A stretch of 64,000 nucleotides of DNA. Source: Hetaerina americana (taxonomy: Eukaryota; Arthropoda; Insecta; Odonata; Calopterygidae). The position numbers and the translations under genes were made by a program. How positions within the stretch are numbered: position 1 is the first letter of the stretch; each line of letters begins with the position of its first letter. The DNA lies in NCBI GenBank assembly GCA_022747635.1, contig JAKTNV010000667.1, positions 1-64,000 of the forward strand. The letters run 5' to 3'. The notes beneath the pieces were generated by a model. That model was not told the origin of the DNA. It worked only from the letters and a program-made list of their open reading frames with translations, and ran no database searches. Of the stretch, positions 54,500-64,000 are shown in pieces.

Positions 54500-56066
54500 A
54501 CCTAGAACCCAAAGGGGGGGTATTGGCACTTTTCATGGAAAAATGTGAAAAATTAAATTTTCTAAAAATGAAATAAATGCCTATAAAACACCTCAAACAT
54601 TCACTCTAAAACAGAAGATTGTTGTTTTTCGCATTTTTTTTAGAAATTTGGGCTCTTTTAGTAACATTAACACCTGGGCTGAAGCATCTTTTATGATCAT
54701 TTATTGTCTTTCAGGATACATTCTGGGTTTTATTTTGTTTATTTGATGAAAATGAACAACAATAAACACCTTGGATACATTTTTGTTTGATTTGTGTCGA
54801 TTGAGATTTTCACCTAGAACCCAAAGGGGGGGGTATTGGCACTTTTCATGGAAAAATGTGAAAAATTAAATTTTCTAAAAATGAAATAAATGCTTTCTAA
54901 ACACCTCAAACATTCACTCTAAAACAGAAGATTGTTGTTTTTCGCAATATTTTTAGAAATTTGGGCTCTTTAAGTAACATTAACACTTTCTCTGAAGCAA
55001 CTTTTATGCTCATTTCTTGTCTTTCAAGATTAATTCTGGGTTTTTATTTGTTTATTTGATGAAAATGAACAACAATACACACCTTGGATACATTTTTGTT
55101 TGATTTGTGTCGAGTGAGATTTTTACCTAGAACCCAAAGGGGGGGGGTATTGGCACCTTTCATGGAAAAATGTGAAAAATTAAATTTTCTAAAAATGAAA
55201 TAAATGCCTTCTAAACACCTCAAACATTCACTCTAAAACAGAAGATTGTTGTTTTTCGCAATATTTTTAGAAATTTGGGCTCTTTTAGTAACATTAACAC
55301 CTTGGCTGAAGCATCTTTTATGATCATTTATTGTCTTTCAGGATACATTCTGGGTTTTATTTTGTTTTTTTGATGAAAATGAAAAACAATACACACCTTG
55401 GATACATTTTTGTTTGATTTGTGTCGAGTGAGATTTTCACCTAGAACCCAAAGGGGGGGGGGGTATTGGCACTTTTCATGGAAAAATGTGAAAAATTAAA
55501 TTTTCTAAAAATGAAATAAATGCCTTCTAAACACCTCAAACATTCACTCTAAAACAGAAGATTGTTGTTTTTCGCAATATTTTTAGAAATTTGGGCTCTT
55601 TTAGTAACATTAACACTTTCGCTGAAGCAACTTTTATGCTCATTTCTTGTCTTTCAAGGTTAATTCTGGGTTTTATTTTGTTTATTTGATGAAACTGAAC
55701 AACAATACACACCATGGAAACATTTTTGTTTGATTTGTGTCGAGTGAGATTTTCACCTAGAACCCAAAGGGGGGGGTATTGGCACTTTTCATTGAAAAAT
55801 GTAAAGAATTAAATTTTCTAAAAATGAAAAAATGCCTTCTAAACACCTCAAACATTCACTCTAAAACAGAAGATTGTTGTTTTTCGCAATATTTTTAGAA
55901 ATTTGGGCTCTTTTAGTAACATTAACACTTTCTCTGAAGCAACTTTTATGCTCATTTCTTGTCTTTCAAGATTAATTCTGGGTTTTATTTTGTTTATTTG
56001 ATGAAAATGAACAACAATACACACCTTGGATACATTTTTGTTTGATTTGTGTCGAGTGAGATTTTC
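54304..56066 (+). repeat. Tandem block D2 in HOR-II copy 2 (about 1,763 bp)
   Basis: This is the second copy of D1, with tgatgaaactgaac at 55,687 (offset 1,763), the shared gcattttttttag monomer and the tttttacctagaac variant. A private change, gcctataaaacacc near 54,581 against gccctctaaacacc in D1, separates the copies. Confidence 0.87.
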
Positions 56067-57098
56067 ACCTAGAACCCAAAGGGGGGGTTATGGCACTTTT
56101 CATGGAAAAATGTGAAAAATTAAATTTTCTAAAAATGAATGAAATGTGTTCTAAACACCTCAAACATTCACTCTAATACAGAGGATTGTTTTTTTTTGCA
56201 ATATTTTTAGAAATTTGGGCTCTTTTAGTAACATTAACACTTGCGCTGAAGCAACTTTTATGCTCATTTCTTGTCTTTCAGGATTAATTCTGGGTTTTAT
56301 TTTGTTTATTTGATGAAAATGAACAACAATACACACCATGGAAACATTTTTGTTTGATTTGCGTCAAGTAAGATTTTCACCTAGAACCCAAAGGGGGGGG
56401 TATTGGCACTTTTCATGGAAAAATGTAATGATTTAAATTTTCTAAAAATGAAATAAATGCCTTCTAAACACCTCAAACATTCACTCTAAAACAGAAGATT
56501 GTTGTTTTTCGCAATATTTTTAGAAATTTGGGCTCTTTTAGTAACATTAACACTTGTGCTGAAGCATCTTTTATGATCTTTTATTGTCTTTTAGGATTCA
56601 TTCTGGGTTTTATTTTGTTTATTTGATGAAAATGAACAACAATACACACCTTGGATACATTTTTGTTTGATTTGTGTCGAGTGAGATTTTCACCTAGAAC
56701 CCAAAGGGGGGGTATTGGCACTTTTCATGGAAAAATGTGAAAAATTAAATTTTCTAAAAATGAAATAAATGCCCTCTAAACACCTAAAACATTCACTTTA
56801 AAACAGAAGATTGTTGTTTTTCGCATTTTTTAAGAAATTTGGGCTCTTTTAGTAACATTAACACCTGGGCTGAAGCATCTTTTATGATCATTTATTGTCT
56901 TTCAGGATACATTCTGGGTTTTATTTTGTTTATTTGATGAAAATGAACAACAATAAACACCTTGGATACATTTTTGTTTGATTTGTGTCGATTGAGATTT
57001 TCACCTAGAACCCAAAGGGGGGGGTATTGGCACTTTTCATGGAAAAATGTGAAAAATTAAATTTTCTAAAAATGAAATAAATGCCTTCTAAACACCTC

Positions 57099-58858
57099 AA
57101 ACATTCACTCTAAAACAGAAGATTGTTGTTTTTCGCAATATTTTTAGAAATTTGGGCTCTTTTAGTAACATTAACACCTTGGCTGAAGCATCTTTTATGA
57201 TCATTTATTGTCTTTCAGGATACATTCTGGGTTTTATTTTGTTTTTTTGATGAAAATGAAAAACAATACACACCTTGGATAAATTTTTGTTTGATTTGTG
57301 TCGAGTGAGATTTTCACCTAGAACCCAAAGGGGGGGGTATTGGCACTTTTCATGGAAAAATGTGAAAAATTAAATTTTCTAAAAATGAAATAAATGCCTT
57401 CTAAACACCTCAAACATTAACTCTAAAACAGAAGATTGTTGTTTTTCGCAATATTTTTAGAAATTTGGGCTCTTTTAGTAACATTAACACTTTCGCTGAA
57501 GCAACTTTTATGCTCATTTCTTGTCTTTCAAGGTTAATTCTGGGTTTTATTTTGTTTATTTGATGAAAATGAACAACAATACACACCATGGAAACATTTT
57601 TGTTTGATTTGTGTCGAGTGAGATTTTCACCTAGAACCCAAAGGGGGGGGGGTATTGGCACTTTTCATGGAAAAATGTAAAGAATTAAATTTTCTAAAAA
57701 TGAAATAAATGCCTTCTAAACACCTCAAACATTCACTCTAAAACAGAAGATTGTTGTTTTTCGCAATATTTTTTTGAAATTTGGGCTCTTTTAGTAACAT
57801 TAACACTTGTGCTGAAGCATCTTTTATGATCTTTTATTGTCTTTCAGGATTCATTCTGGGTTTTATTTTATTTATTTGATGAAAATGAACAACAATACAC
57901 ACCTTGGATACATTTTTGTTTGATTTGTGTCGAGTGAGATTTTCACATAGAACCTAAAGGGGGGGGTTCAGAAATTTGGGCTCTTTTAGTAACATTTACA
58001 CTTTCGCTGAAGCAACTTTTATGCTCATTTCTTGTCTTTCAGGATTAATTCTGGGTTTTATTTTGTTTATTGGATGAAAATGAACAACAATACACACCAT
58101 GGAAACATTTTTGTTTGATTTGCGTCAAGTGAGATTTTCACCTAGAACCCAAAGGGGGGGTATTGGCACTTTTCATGGAAAAATGTGAAAAATTAAAATT
58201 TCTAAAATGAAATAAATGCCTTCTAAACACCTCAAACATTCACTCTAAAACAAAAGATTATTGTTTTTCGCAATATTTTTAGAAATTTGGGCTCTTTTAG
58301 TAAAATTAACACCTGGGCTGAAGCACCTTTTATGATCATTTATTGTCTTTCAGGATACATTCTGGGTTTTATTTTGTTTATTTGATGAAAATGAACAACA
58401 ATAAACACCTTGGATACATTTTTGTTTGATTTGTGTCGATTGAGATTTTCACCTAGAACCCAAAGGGGGGGTATTGGCACTTTTCATGGAAAAATGTGAA
58501 AAATTAAATTTTCTAAAAATGAAATAAATGCCTTCTAAACACCTCAAACATTCACTCTAAAACAGAAGATTGTTGTTTTTCGCAATATTTTTAGGAATTT
58601 GGGCTCTTTTAGTAACATTAACACCTGGGCTGAAGCATCTTTTATGATCATTTATTGTCTTTCAGGATACATTCTTGGTTTTATTTTGTTTATTTGATGA
58701 AAATGAACAACAATAAACACCTTGGATACATTTTTGTTTGATTTGTGTCGATTGAGATTTTCACCTAGAACCCAAAGGGGGGGGTATTGGCACTTTTCAT
58801 GGAAAAATGTGAAAAATTAAATTTTCTAAAAATGAAATAAATGCCTTCTAAACACCTC
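57099..58858 (+). repeat. Tandem block C3 inside HOR-II copy 2 (1,760 bp, contracted)
   Basis: It corresponds to C1/C2 (ggataaatttttg at 57,280, truncated monomer at 57,945, gaagcacctttt near 58,325, cattcttgg near 58,675). It lacks the two caatatacacc monomers, so the period is 1,760 bp rather than 2,386 bp, a difference of two monomers. Confidence 0.82.
57945..58139 (+). repeat. Truncated monomer, 195 bp, subtype aacctaaag
   Basis: Member of block C3, with the aacctaaag marker and ttggatgaaaatg downstream, as at 43,006 and 45,391. Confidence 0.93.
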
Positions 58859-59402
58859 AAACATTCACTCTAAAACAGAAGATTGTTGTTTTTCGCAATA
58901 TTTTTAGAAATTTGGGCTCTTTTAGTAACATTAACACCTTGGCTGAAGCATCTTTTATGATCATTTATTGTCTTTCAGGATACATTCTGGGTTTTATTTT
59001 GTTTTTTTGATGAAAATGAAAAACAATACACACCTTGGATAAGTTTTTGTTTGATTTGTGTCGAGTGAGATTTTCACCTAGAACCCAAAGGGGGGGGTAT
59101 TGGCACTTTTCATGGAAAAATGTGAAAAATTAAATTTTCTAAAAATGAAATAAATGCCTTCTAAACACCTCAAACATTAACTCTAAAACAGAAGATTGTT
59201 GTTTTTCGCAATATTTTTAGAAATTTGGGCTCTTTTAGTAACATTAACACTTTCGCTGAAGCAACTTTTATGCTCATTTCTTGTCTTTCAAGGTTAATTC
59301 TGGGTTTTATTTTGTTTATTTGATAAAAATGAACAACAATACACACCATGGAAACATTTTTGTTTGATTTGTGTCGAGTGAGATTTTCACCTAGAACCCA
59401 AA

Positions 59403-59414
59403 GGGGGGGGGGGG
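59403..59414 (+). repeat. Longest G homopolymer of the array (12 G)
   Basis: Each monomer has a G tract after aacccaaa. Its usual length is 7-8, with a minimum of 4 (for example near 12,317 and 28,879) and a maximum of 12 here. Tracts of 10 or 11 occur near 430, 1,072, 13,567 and 42,704. Interrupted versions also exist (ggggtggg, ggggcggt, ggggatgt). Tract length differs even between otherwise identical HOR copies. Confidence 0.9.
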
Positions 59415-59705
59415 TATTGGCACTTTTCATGGAAAAATGTAAAGAATTAAATTTTCTAAAAATGAAATAAATGCCTTCTAAACACCTCAAACATTCACTC
59501 TAAAACAGAAGATTGTTGTTTTTCGCAATATTTTTAGAAATTTGGGCTCTTTTAGTAACATTAACACTTGTGCTGAAGCATCTTTTATGATCTTTTATTG
59601 TCTTTCAGGATTCATTCTGGGTTTTATTTTATTTATTTGATGAAAATGAACAACAATACACACCTTGGATACATTTTTGTTTGATTTGTGTCGAGTGAGA
59701 TTTTC

Positions 59706-59901
59706 ACATAGAACCTAAAGGGGGGGGGTTCAGAAATTTGGGCTCTTTTAGTAACATTTACACTTTCGCTGAAGCAACTTTTATGCTCATTTCTTGTCTT
59801 TCAGGATTAATTCTGGGTTTTATTTTGTTTATTGGATGAAAATGAACAACAATACACACCATGGAAACATTTTTGTTTGATTTGCGTCAAGTGAGATTTT
59901 C
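59706..59901 (+). repeat. Truncated monomer, 196 bp, subtype aacctaaag
   Basis: Member of block C4 and counterpart of 45,391, with one more G in the tract. Confidence 0.93.
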
Positions 59902-62090
59902 ACCTAGAACCCAAAGGGGGGGTATTGGCACTTTTCATGGAAAAATGTGAAAAATTAAAATTTCTAAAATGAAATAAATGCCTTCTAAACACCTCAAACA
60001 TTCACTCTAAAACAAAAGATTATTGTTTTTCGCAATATTTTTAGAAATTTGGGCTCTTTTAGTAAAATTAACACCTGGGCTGAAGCACCTTTTATGATCA
60101 TTTATTGTCTTTCAGGATACATTCTGGGTTTTATTTTGTTTATTTGATGAAAATGAACAACAATAAACACCTTGGATACATTTTTGTTTGATTTGTGTCG
60201 ATTGAGATTTTCACCTAGAACCCAAAGGGGGGGGTATTGGCACTTTTCATGGAAAAATGTGAAAAATTAAATTTTCTAAAAATGAATGAAATGCCTTCTA
60301 AACACCTCAAACATTCACTCTAAAACAGAAGATTGTTGTTTTTCGCAATATTTTTAGGAATTTGGGCTCTTTTAGTAACATTAACACCTGGGCTGAAGCA
60401 TCTTTTATGATCATTTATTGTCTTTCAGGATACATTCTTGGTTTTATTTTGTTTATTTGATAAAAATGAACAACAATAAACACCTTAGATACATTTTTGT
60501 TTGATTTGTGTCGATTGAGATTTTCACCTAGAACCCAAAGGGGGGGGTATTGGCACTTTTCATGGAAAAATGTGAAAAATTAAATTTTCTAAAAATGAAA
60601 TAAATGCCTTCTAAACACCTCAAACATTCATTCTAAAACAGAAGATTGTTGTTTTTCGCAATATTTTTAGGAATTTGGGCTCTTTTAGTAACATTAACAC
60701 CTGGGCTGAAGCATCTTTTATGATCTTTTATTGTCTTTCAGGATTCATTCTGGGTTTTATTTTGTTTATTTGATGAAAATGAACAACAATATACACCTTG
60801 GATACATTTTTGTTTGATTTGTAACGAGTGAGATTTTCACCTAGAACCCAAAGGGGGGGGTATTGGCACTTTTCATGGAAAAATGTGATGAATTAAATTT
60901 TCTTAAAATGAAATAAATGCCTTCTAAACACCTCAAACATTCACTCTTAAACTGAAGATTGTTGTTTTTTCGCAATATTTTTAGAAATTTGGGCTCTTTT
61001 AGTAACATTAACACTTGCGCTGAAGCAACTTTTATGCTCATTTCTTGTCTTTCAGGATTAATTCTGGGTTTTATTTTGTTTATTTGATGAAAATGAACAA
61101 CAATACACACCATGGAAACATTTTTGTTTGATTTGCGTCAAGTAAGATTTTCACCTAGAACCCAAAGGGGGGGGTATTGGCACTTTTCATGGAAAAATGT
61201 AAAGATTTAAATTTTCTAAAAATGAAATAAATGCCTTCTAAACACCTCAATCATTCACTCTAAAACAGAAGATTGTTGTTTTTCGCAATATTTTTAGGAA
61301 TTTGGGCTCTTTTAGTAACATTAAAACCTGGGCTGAAGCATCTTTTATGATCTTTTATTGTCTTTCAGGATTCATTCTGGGTTTTATTTTGTTGATTTGA
61401 TGAAAATGAACAACAATACACACCTTGGATACATTTTTGTTTGATTTGTGTCGAGTGAGATTTTCACCTAGAACCCAAAGGGGGGGTTATGGCACTTTTC
61501 ATGGAAAAATGTGAAAAATTAAATTTTCTAAAAATGAATGAAATGTGTTCTAAACACCTCAAACATTCACTCTAAAACAGAAGATTGTTTTTTTTTTGCA
61601 ATATTTTTAGAAATTTGGGCTCTTTTAGTAACATTAACACTTGCGCTGAAGCAACTTTTATGCTCATTTCTTGTCTTTCAGGATTAATTCTGGGTTTTAT
61701 TTTGTTTATTTGATGAAAATGAACAACAATACACACCATGGAAACATTTTTGTTTGATTTGCGTCAAGTAAGATTTTCACCTAGAACCCAAAGGGTGGGG
61801 TATTGGCACTTTTCATGGAAAAATGTAAAGATTTAAATTTTCTAAAAATGAAATAAATGCCTTCTAAACACCTCAAACATTCACTCTTAAACAGAAGATT
61901 GTTGTTTTTCGCAATATTTTTAGAAATTTGGGCTCTTTTAGTAACATTAACACTTGTGCTGAAGCATCTTTTATGATCTTTTATTGTCTTTCAGGATTCA
62001 TTCTGGGTTTTATTTTGTTTATTTGATGAAAATGAACAACAATACACACCTTGGATAATTTTTGTTTGATTTGTGTCGAGTGAGATTTTC

Positions 62091-62284
62091 ACATAGAACC
62101 TAAAGGGGGGGGTTCAGAAATTTGGGCTCTTTTAGTAACATTAACACTTTCGCTGAAGCAACTTTTATGCTCATTTCTTGTCTTCAGGATTAATTCTGGG
62201 TTTTATTTTGTTTATTTGATGAAAATGAACAACAATACACACCATGGAAACATTTTTGTTTGATTTGCGTCAAGTGAGATTTTC
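62091..62284 (+). repeat. Truncated monomer, 194 bp, subtype aacctaaag
   Basis: Counterpart of 47,773, with the same ttggataatttttg upstream. A T is missing in the downstream gtcttcagg, giving 194 bp. Confidence 0.93.
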
Positions 62285-64000
62285 ACCTAGAACCCAAAGG
62301 GGGGGTATTGGCACTTTTCATGGAAAAATGTGAAAAATTAAATTTTCTAAAAATGAAATAAATGCCCTCTATACACCTCAAACATTCACTCTCAAACAGA
62401 AGATTGTTGTTTTTCGCAATATTTTTAGAAATTTGGGCTCTTTTAGTAACATTAACACCTGGGCTGAAGCATCTTTTATGATCATTTATTGTCTTTCAGG
62501 ATACATTCTGGGTTTTATTTTGTTTATTTGATGAAAATGAACAACAATAAACACCTTGGATACATTTTTGTTTGATTTGTGTCGATTGAGATTTTCACCT
62601 AGAACCCAAAGGGGGGGTATTGGCACTTTTCATGGAAAAATGTGAAAAATTAAATTTTCTAAAAATGAAATAAATGCTTTCTAAACACCTCAAACATTCA
62701 CTCTAAAACAGAAGATTGTTGTTTTTCGCAATATTTTTAGAAATTTGGGCTCTTTTAGTAACATTAACACTTTCTCTGAAGCAACTTTTATGCTCATTTC
62801 TTGTCTTTCAAGATTAATTCTGGGTTTTTATTTGTTTATTTGATGAAAATGAACAACAATACACACCTTGGATACATTTTTGTTTGATTTGTGTTGAGTG
62901 AGATTTTCACCTAGAACCCAAAGGGGGGGTATTGGCACTTTTCATGGAAAATGTAAAGATTTAAATTTTCTAAAAATGAAATAAATGCCTTCTAAACACC
63001 TCAAACATTCACTCTAAAACAGAAGATTGTTGTTTTTCGCAATATTTTTAGGAAATTGGGCTATTTAAGTAACATTAAAACCTGGGCTGAAGCATCTTTT
63101 ATGATCTTTTATTGTCTTTCAGGATTCATTCTGGGTTTTATTTTGTTTATTTGATGAAAATGAACAACAATACACACCATGGAAACATTTTTGTTTTATT
63201 TGCGTCAAGTGAGATTTTCACCTAGAACCCAAAGGGGGGGTATTGGCACTTTTCATGGAAAAATGTGAAAAATTAAATTTTCTAAAAATGAAATAAATGC
63301 CCTCTAAACACCTCAAACATTCACTCTAAAACAGAAGATTGTTGTTTTTCGCATTTTTTTTAGAAATTTGGGCTCTTTTAGTAACATTAACACCTGGGCT
63401 GAAGCATCTTTTATGATCATTTATTGTCTTTCAGGATACATTCTGGGTTTTATTCTGTTTATTTGATGAAAATGAACAACAATACACACCTTGGATACAT
63501 TTTTGTTTGATTTGTAATGAGTGAGATTTTCACCTAGAACCCAAAGGGGGGGGTATTGGCACTTTTCATGGAAAAATGTGAAAAATTAAATTTTCTAAAA
63601 ATGAAATAAATGCCTTCTAAACACCTCAAACATTCACTCTAAAACAGAAGATTGTTGTTTTTCGCAATATTTTTAGAAATTTGGGCTCTTTTAGTAACAT
63701 TAACACTTTCTCTGAAGCAACTTTTATGCTCATTTCTTGTCTTTCAAGATTAATTCTGGGTTTTTATTTGTTTATTTGATGAAAATGAACAACAATACAC
63801 ACCTTGGATACATTTTTGTTTGATTTGTGTCGAGTGAGATTTTCACCTAGAACCCAAAGGGGGGGTTTTGGCACTTTTCATGGAAAAATGTGAAAAATTA
63901 AATTTTCTAAAAATGAAATAAATGCCTTCTAAACACCTCAAACATTCACTCTAAAACAGAAGATTGTTGTTTTTCGCAATATTTTTAGAAATTTGGGCTC

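Larger units (their letters stand above)
58859..61240 (+). repeat. Tandem block C4 inside HOR-II copy 2
   Basis: This is the counterpart of C2 with offset 14,315: ggataagtttttg at 59,040 (a point change from ggataaat), truncated monomer at 59,706, a caatatacacc monomer near 60,790, gatgaattaaatt and cttaaactgaag near 60,950. The downstream order then follows copy 1 up to about 62,895. Confidence 0.82.
1..64000 (+). repeat. Satellite DNA array, about 312 bp monomer, single orientation
   Basis: Every part of the window is a copy of one monomer. The anchor acctagaaccc recurs at 107, 421, 736, 1048 and onward at 312-315 bp steps to the end. The G tract always lies on the + strand, so no inversion is present. 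Monomers differ mainly by point changes, G-tract length and a small set of linked variants, such as accatgg versus accttgg, and gtgtcgag versus gcgtcaag versus gtgttgag. No foreign insertion or unique spacer is visible. Such arrays typically form centromeric or other constitutive heterochromatin in eukaryotes; that role is inferred. The family is not one I can name. Confidence 0.97.
51930..64000 (+). repeat. HOR-II copy 2, partial, runs off the window
   Basis: It follows the variant order of copy 1 up to the equivalent of about 50,190. The register shifts at several points: +1,763 after a duplication near 54,304; -195 near 56,690 (loss of a truncated monomer); -312 near 57,100; -624 near 58,900; and about -508 near 62,900. 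Late landmarks still agree, such as ttttgttttatttgcg (63,190 with 49,381), tattctgtttatttg (63,451 with 49,646) and gggggttttggcac (63,865 with 50,056). Confidence 0.84.

Noticed and set aside
38861..62284. Truncated monomers as insertions or a separate element
   Set aside because: They are entirely explained by an internal deletion of about 117 bp in the ordinary monomer. No terminal inverted repeats, target duplications or new sequence are present.
1..64000. Dozens of 60-106 codon open frames, mostly on the minus strand, with similar protein sequence
   Set aside because: They are the same antisense frame of the satellite monomer read again and again. They start and stop at fixed monomer positions, tolerate frameshifting indels in the G tract, have low-complexity Lys/Asn/Phe/Ile-rich composition and match no domain I recognise.
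1..64000. Possible CRISPR array because of regular repeats
   Set aside because: There are no unique spacers: the whole 312 bp period is repeated, and no cas-like gene is present.
1..64000. Splice-site-like tattgtctttcagga with a GT after the G tract, suggesting repeated exons of about 118 bp
   Set aside because: The presumed exons contain stops such as the tga in gtcgagtgag in the frame that is otherwise open, vary by frame-breaking G-tract indels and show no conserved coding pattern. The pyrimidine-rich match is expected by chance in T-rich DNA.
1..64000. Polyadenylation-like aataaa in most monomers (gaaataaatg)
   Set aside because: The hexamer is expected in such A-rich DNA and is lost in the common gaatgaaatg variant. 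No associated transcript unit is visible.
1..64000. CENP-B box
   Set aside because: The segment ttcgcaata matches the first half of the box core by chance, but the required CGGG in the second half is replaced by T-rich sequence in the monomers I read.
1..64000. Long terminal repeats, helitron ends or other transposon remnants
   Set aside because: No sequence outside the monomer family was found, and no polypurine tract, primer-binding site or integrase/reverse-transcriptase-like frame. The large direct repeats are blocks of satellite monomers.
1..64000. Ribosomal DNA spacer, 5S or tRNA genes within the period
   Set aside because: No tRNA A/B boxes with a foldable cloverleaf and no rRNA-like conserved segments were recognised. 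G+C content of about 31% and the homopolymer structure also argue against it.
1..64000. Telomeric repeat blocks
   Set aside because: No runs of TTAGGG, TTTAGGG or TTAGG-like units are present; the G tracts are isolated, one per monomer.

Overview
The whole 64 kb window is one uninterrupted satellite DNA array. A monomer of about 312 bp (about 31% G+C when I counted one consensus copy) repeats head to tail in a single orientation from the first base to the last. I estimate about 198 full monomers plus 11 shortened ones of about 196 bp. I found no convincing protein-coding gene, RNA gene, transposon, CRISPR array or unique spacer sequence. Tandem satellite of this length, with large multi-monomer units, points to eukaryotic pericentromeric, centromeric or other heterochromatic DNA, probably from a long-read assembly. 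The species cannot be named: I do not recognise the monomer as a published family.

The array is hierarchical. Domain I (about 1-29,240) is built from a higher-order repeat (HOR) of about 12.5 kb, or 40 monomers. Copy 1 runs from about 187 to 12,690. Copy 2 runs from about 12,690 to 29,242 and is 13 monomers longer. It holds a near-perfect 10-monomer (3,123 bp) tandem duplication at 13,690-19,935 and a net 3-monomer gain around 20,590-22,290. Inside each unit there are older nested duplications with offsets of 13, 8 to 10 and 2 monomers.

The stretch 29,242-38,250 is a mosaic. It reuses identifiable pieces of domain I (for example 31,568-32,695 matches 1-1,130, and 34,615-35,900 matches 6,807-8,092), but I see no full HOR copy.

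Domain II (about 38,250-64,000) has a second HOR of about 13.68 kb. It is marked by a 196 bp truncated monomer that has lost about 117 bp after its G tract. Copy 1 runs from 38,250 to about 51,930. Copy 2 starts at 51,930 and continues past the window end. The copies differ by whole-monomer gains and losses, as expected from unequal crossing-over or replication slippage, and by at least one in-register patch that looks like gene conversion.

All similarity statements come from reading aligned landmark variants by eye. No identity percentages were computed.
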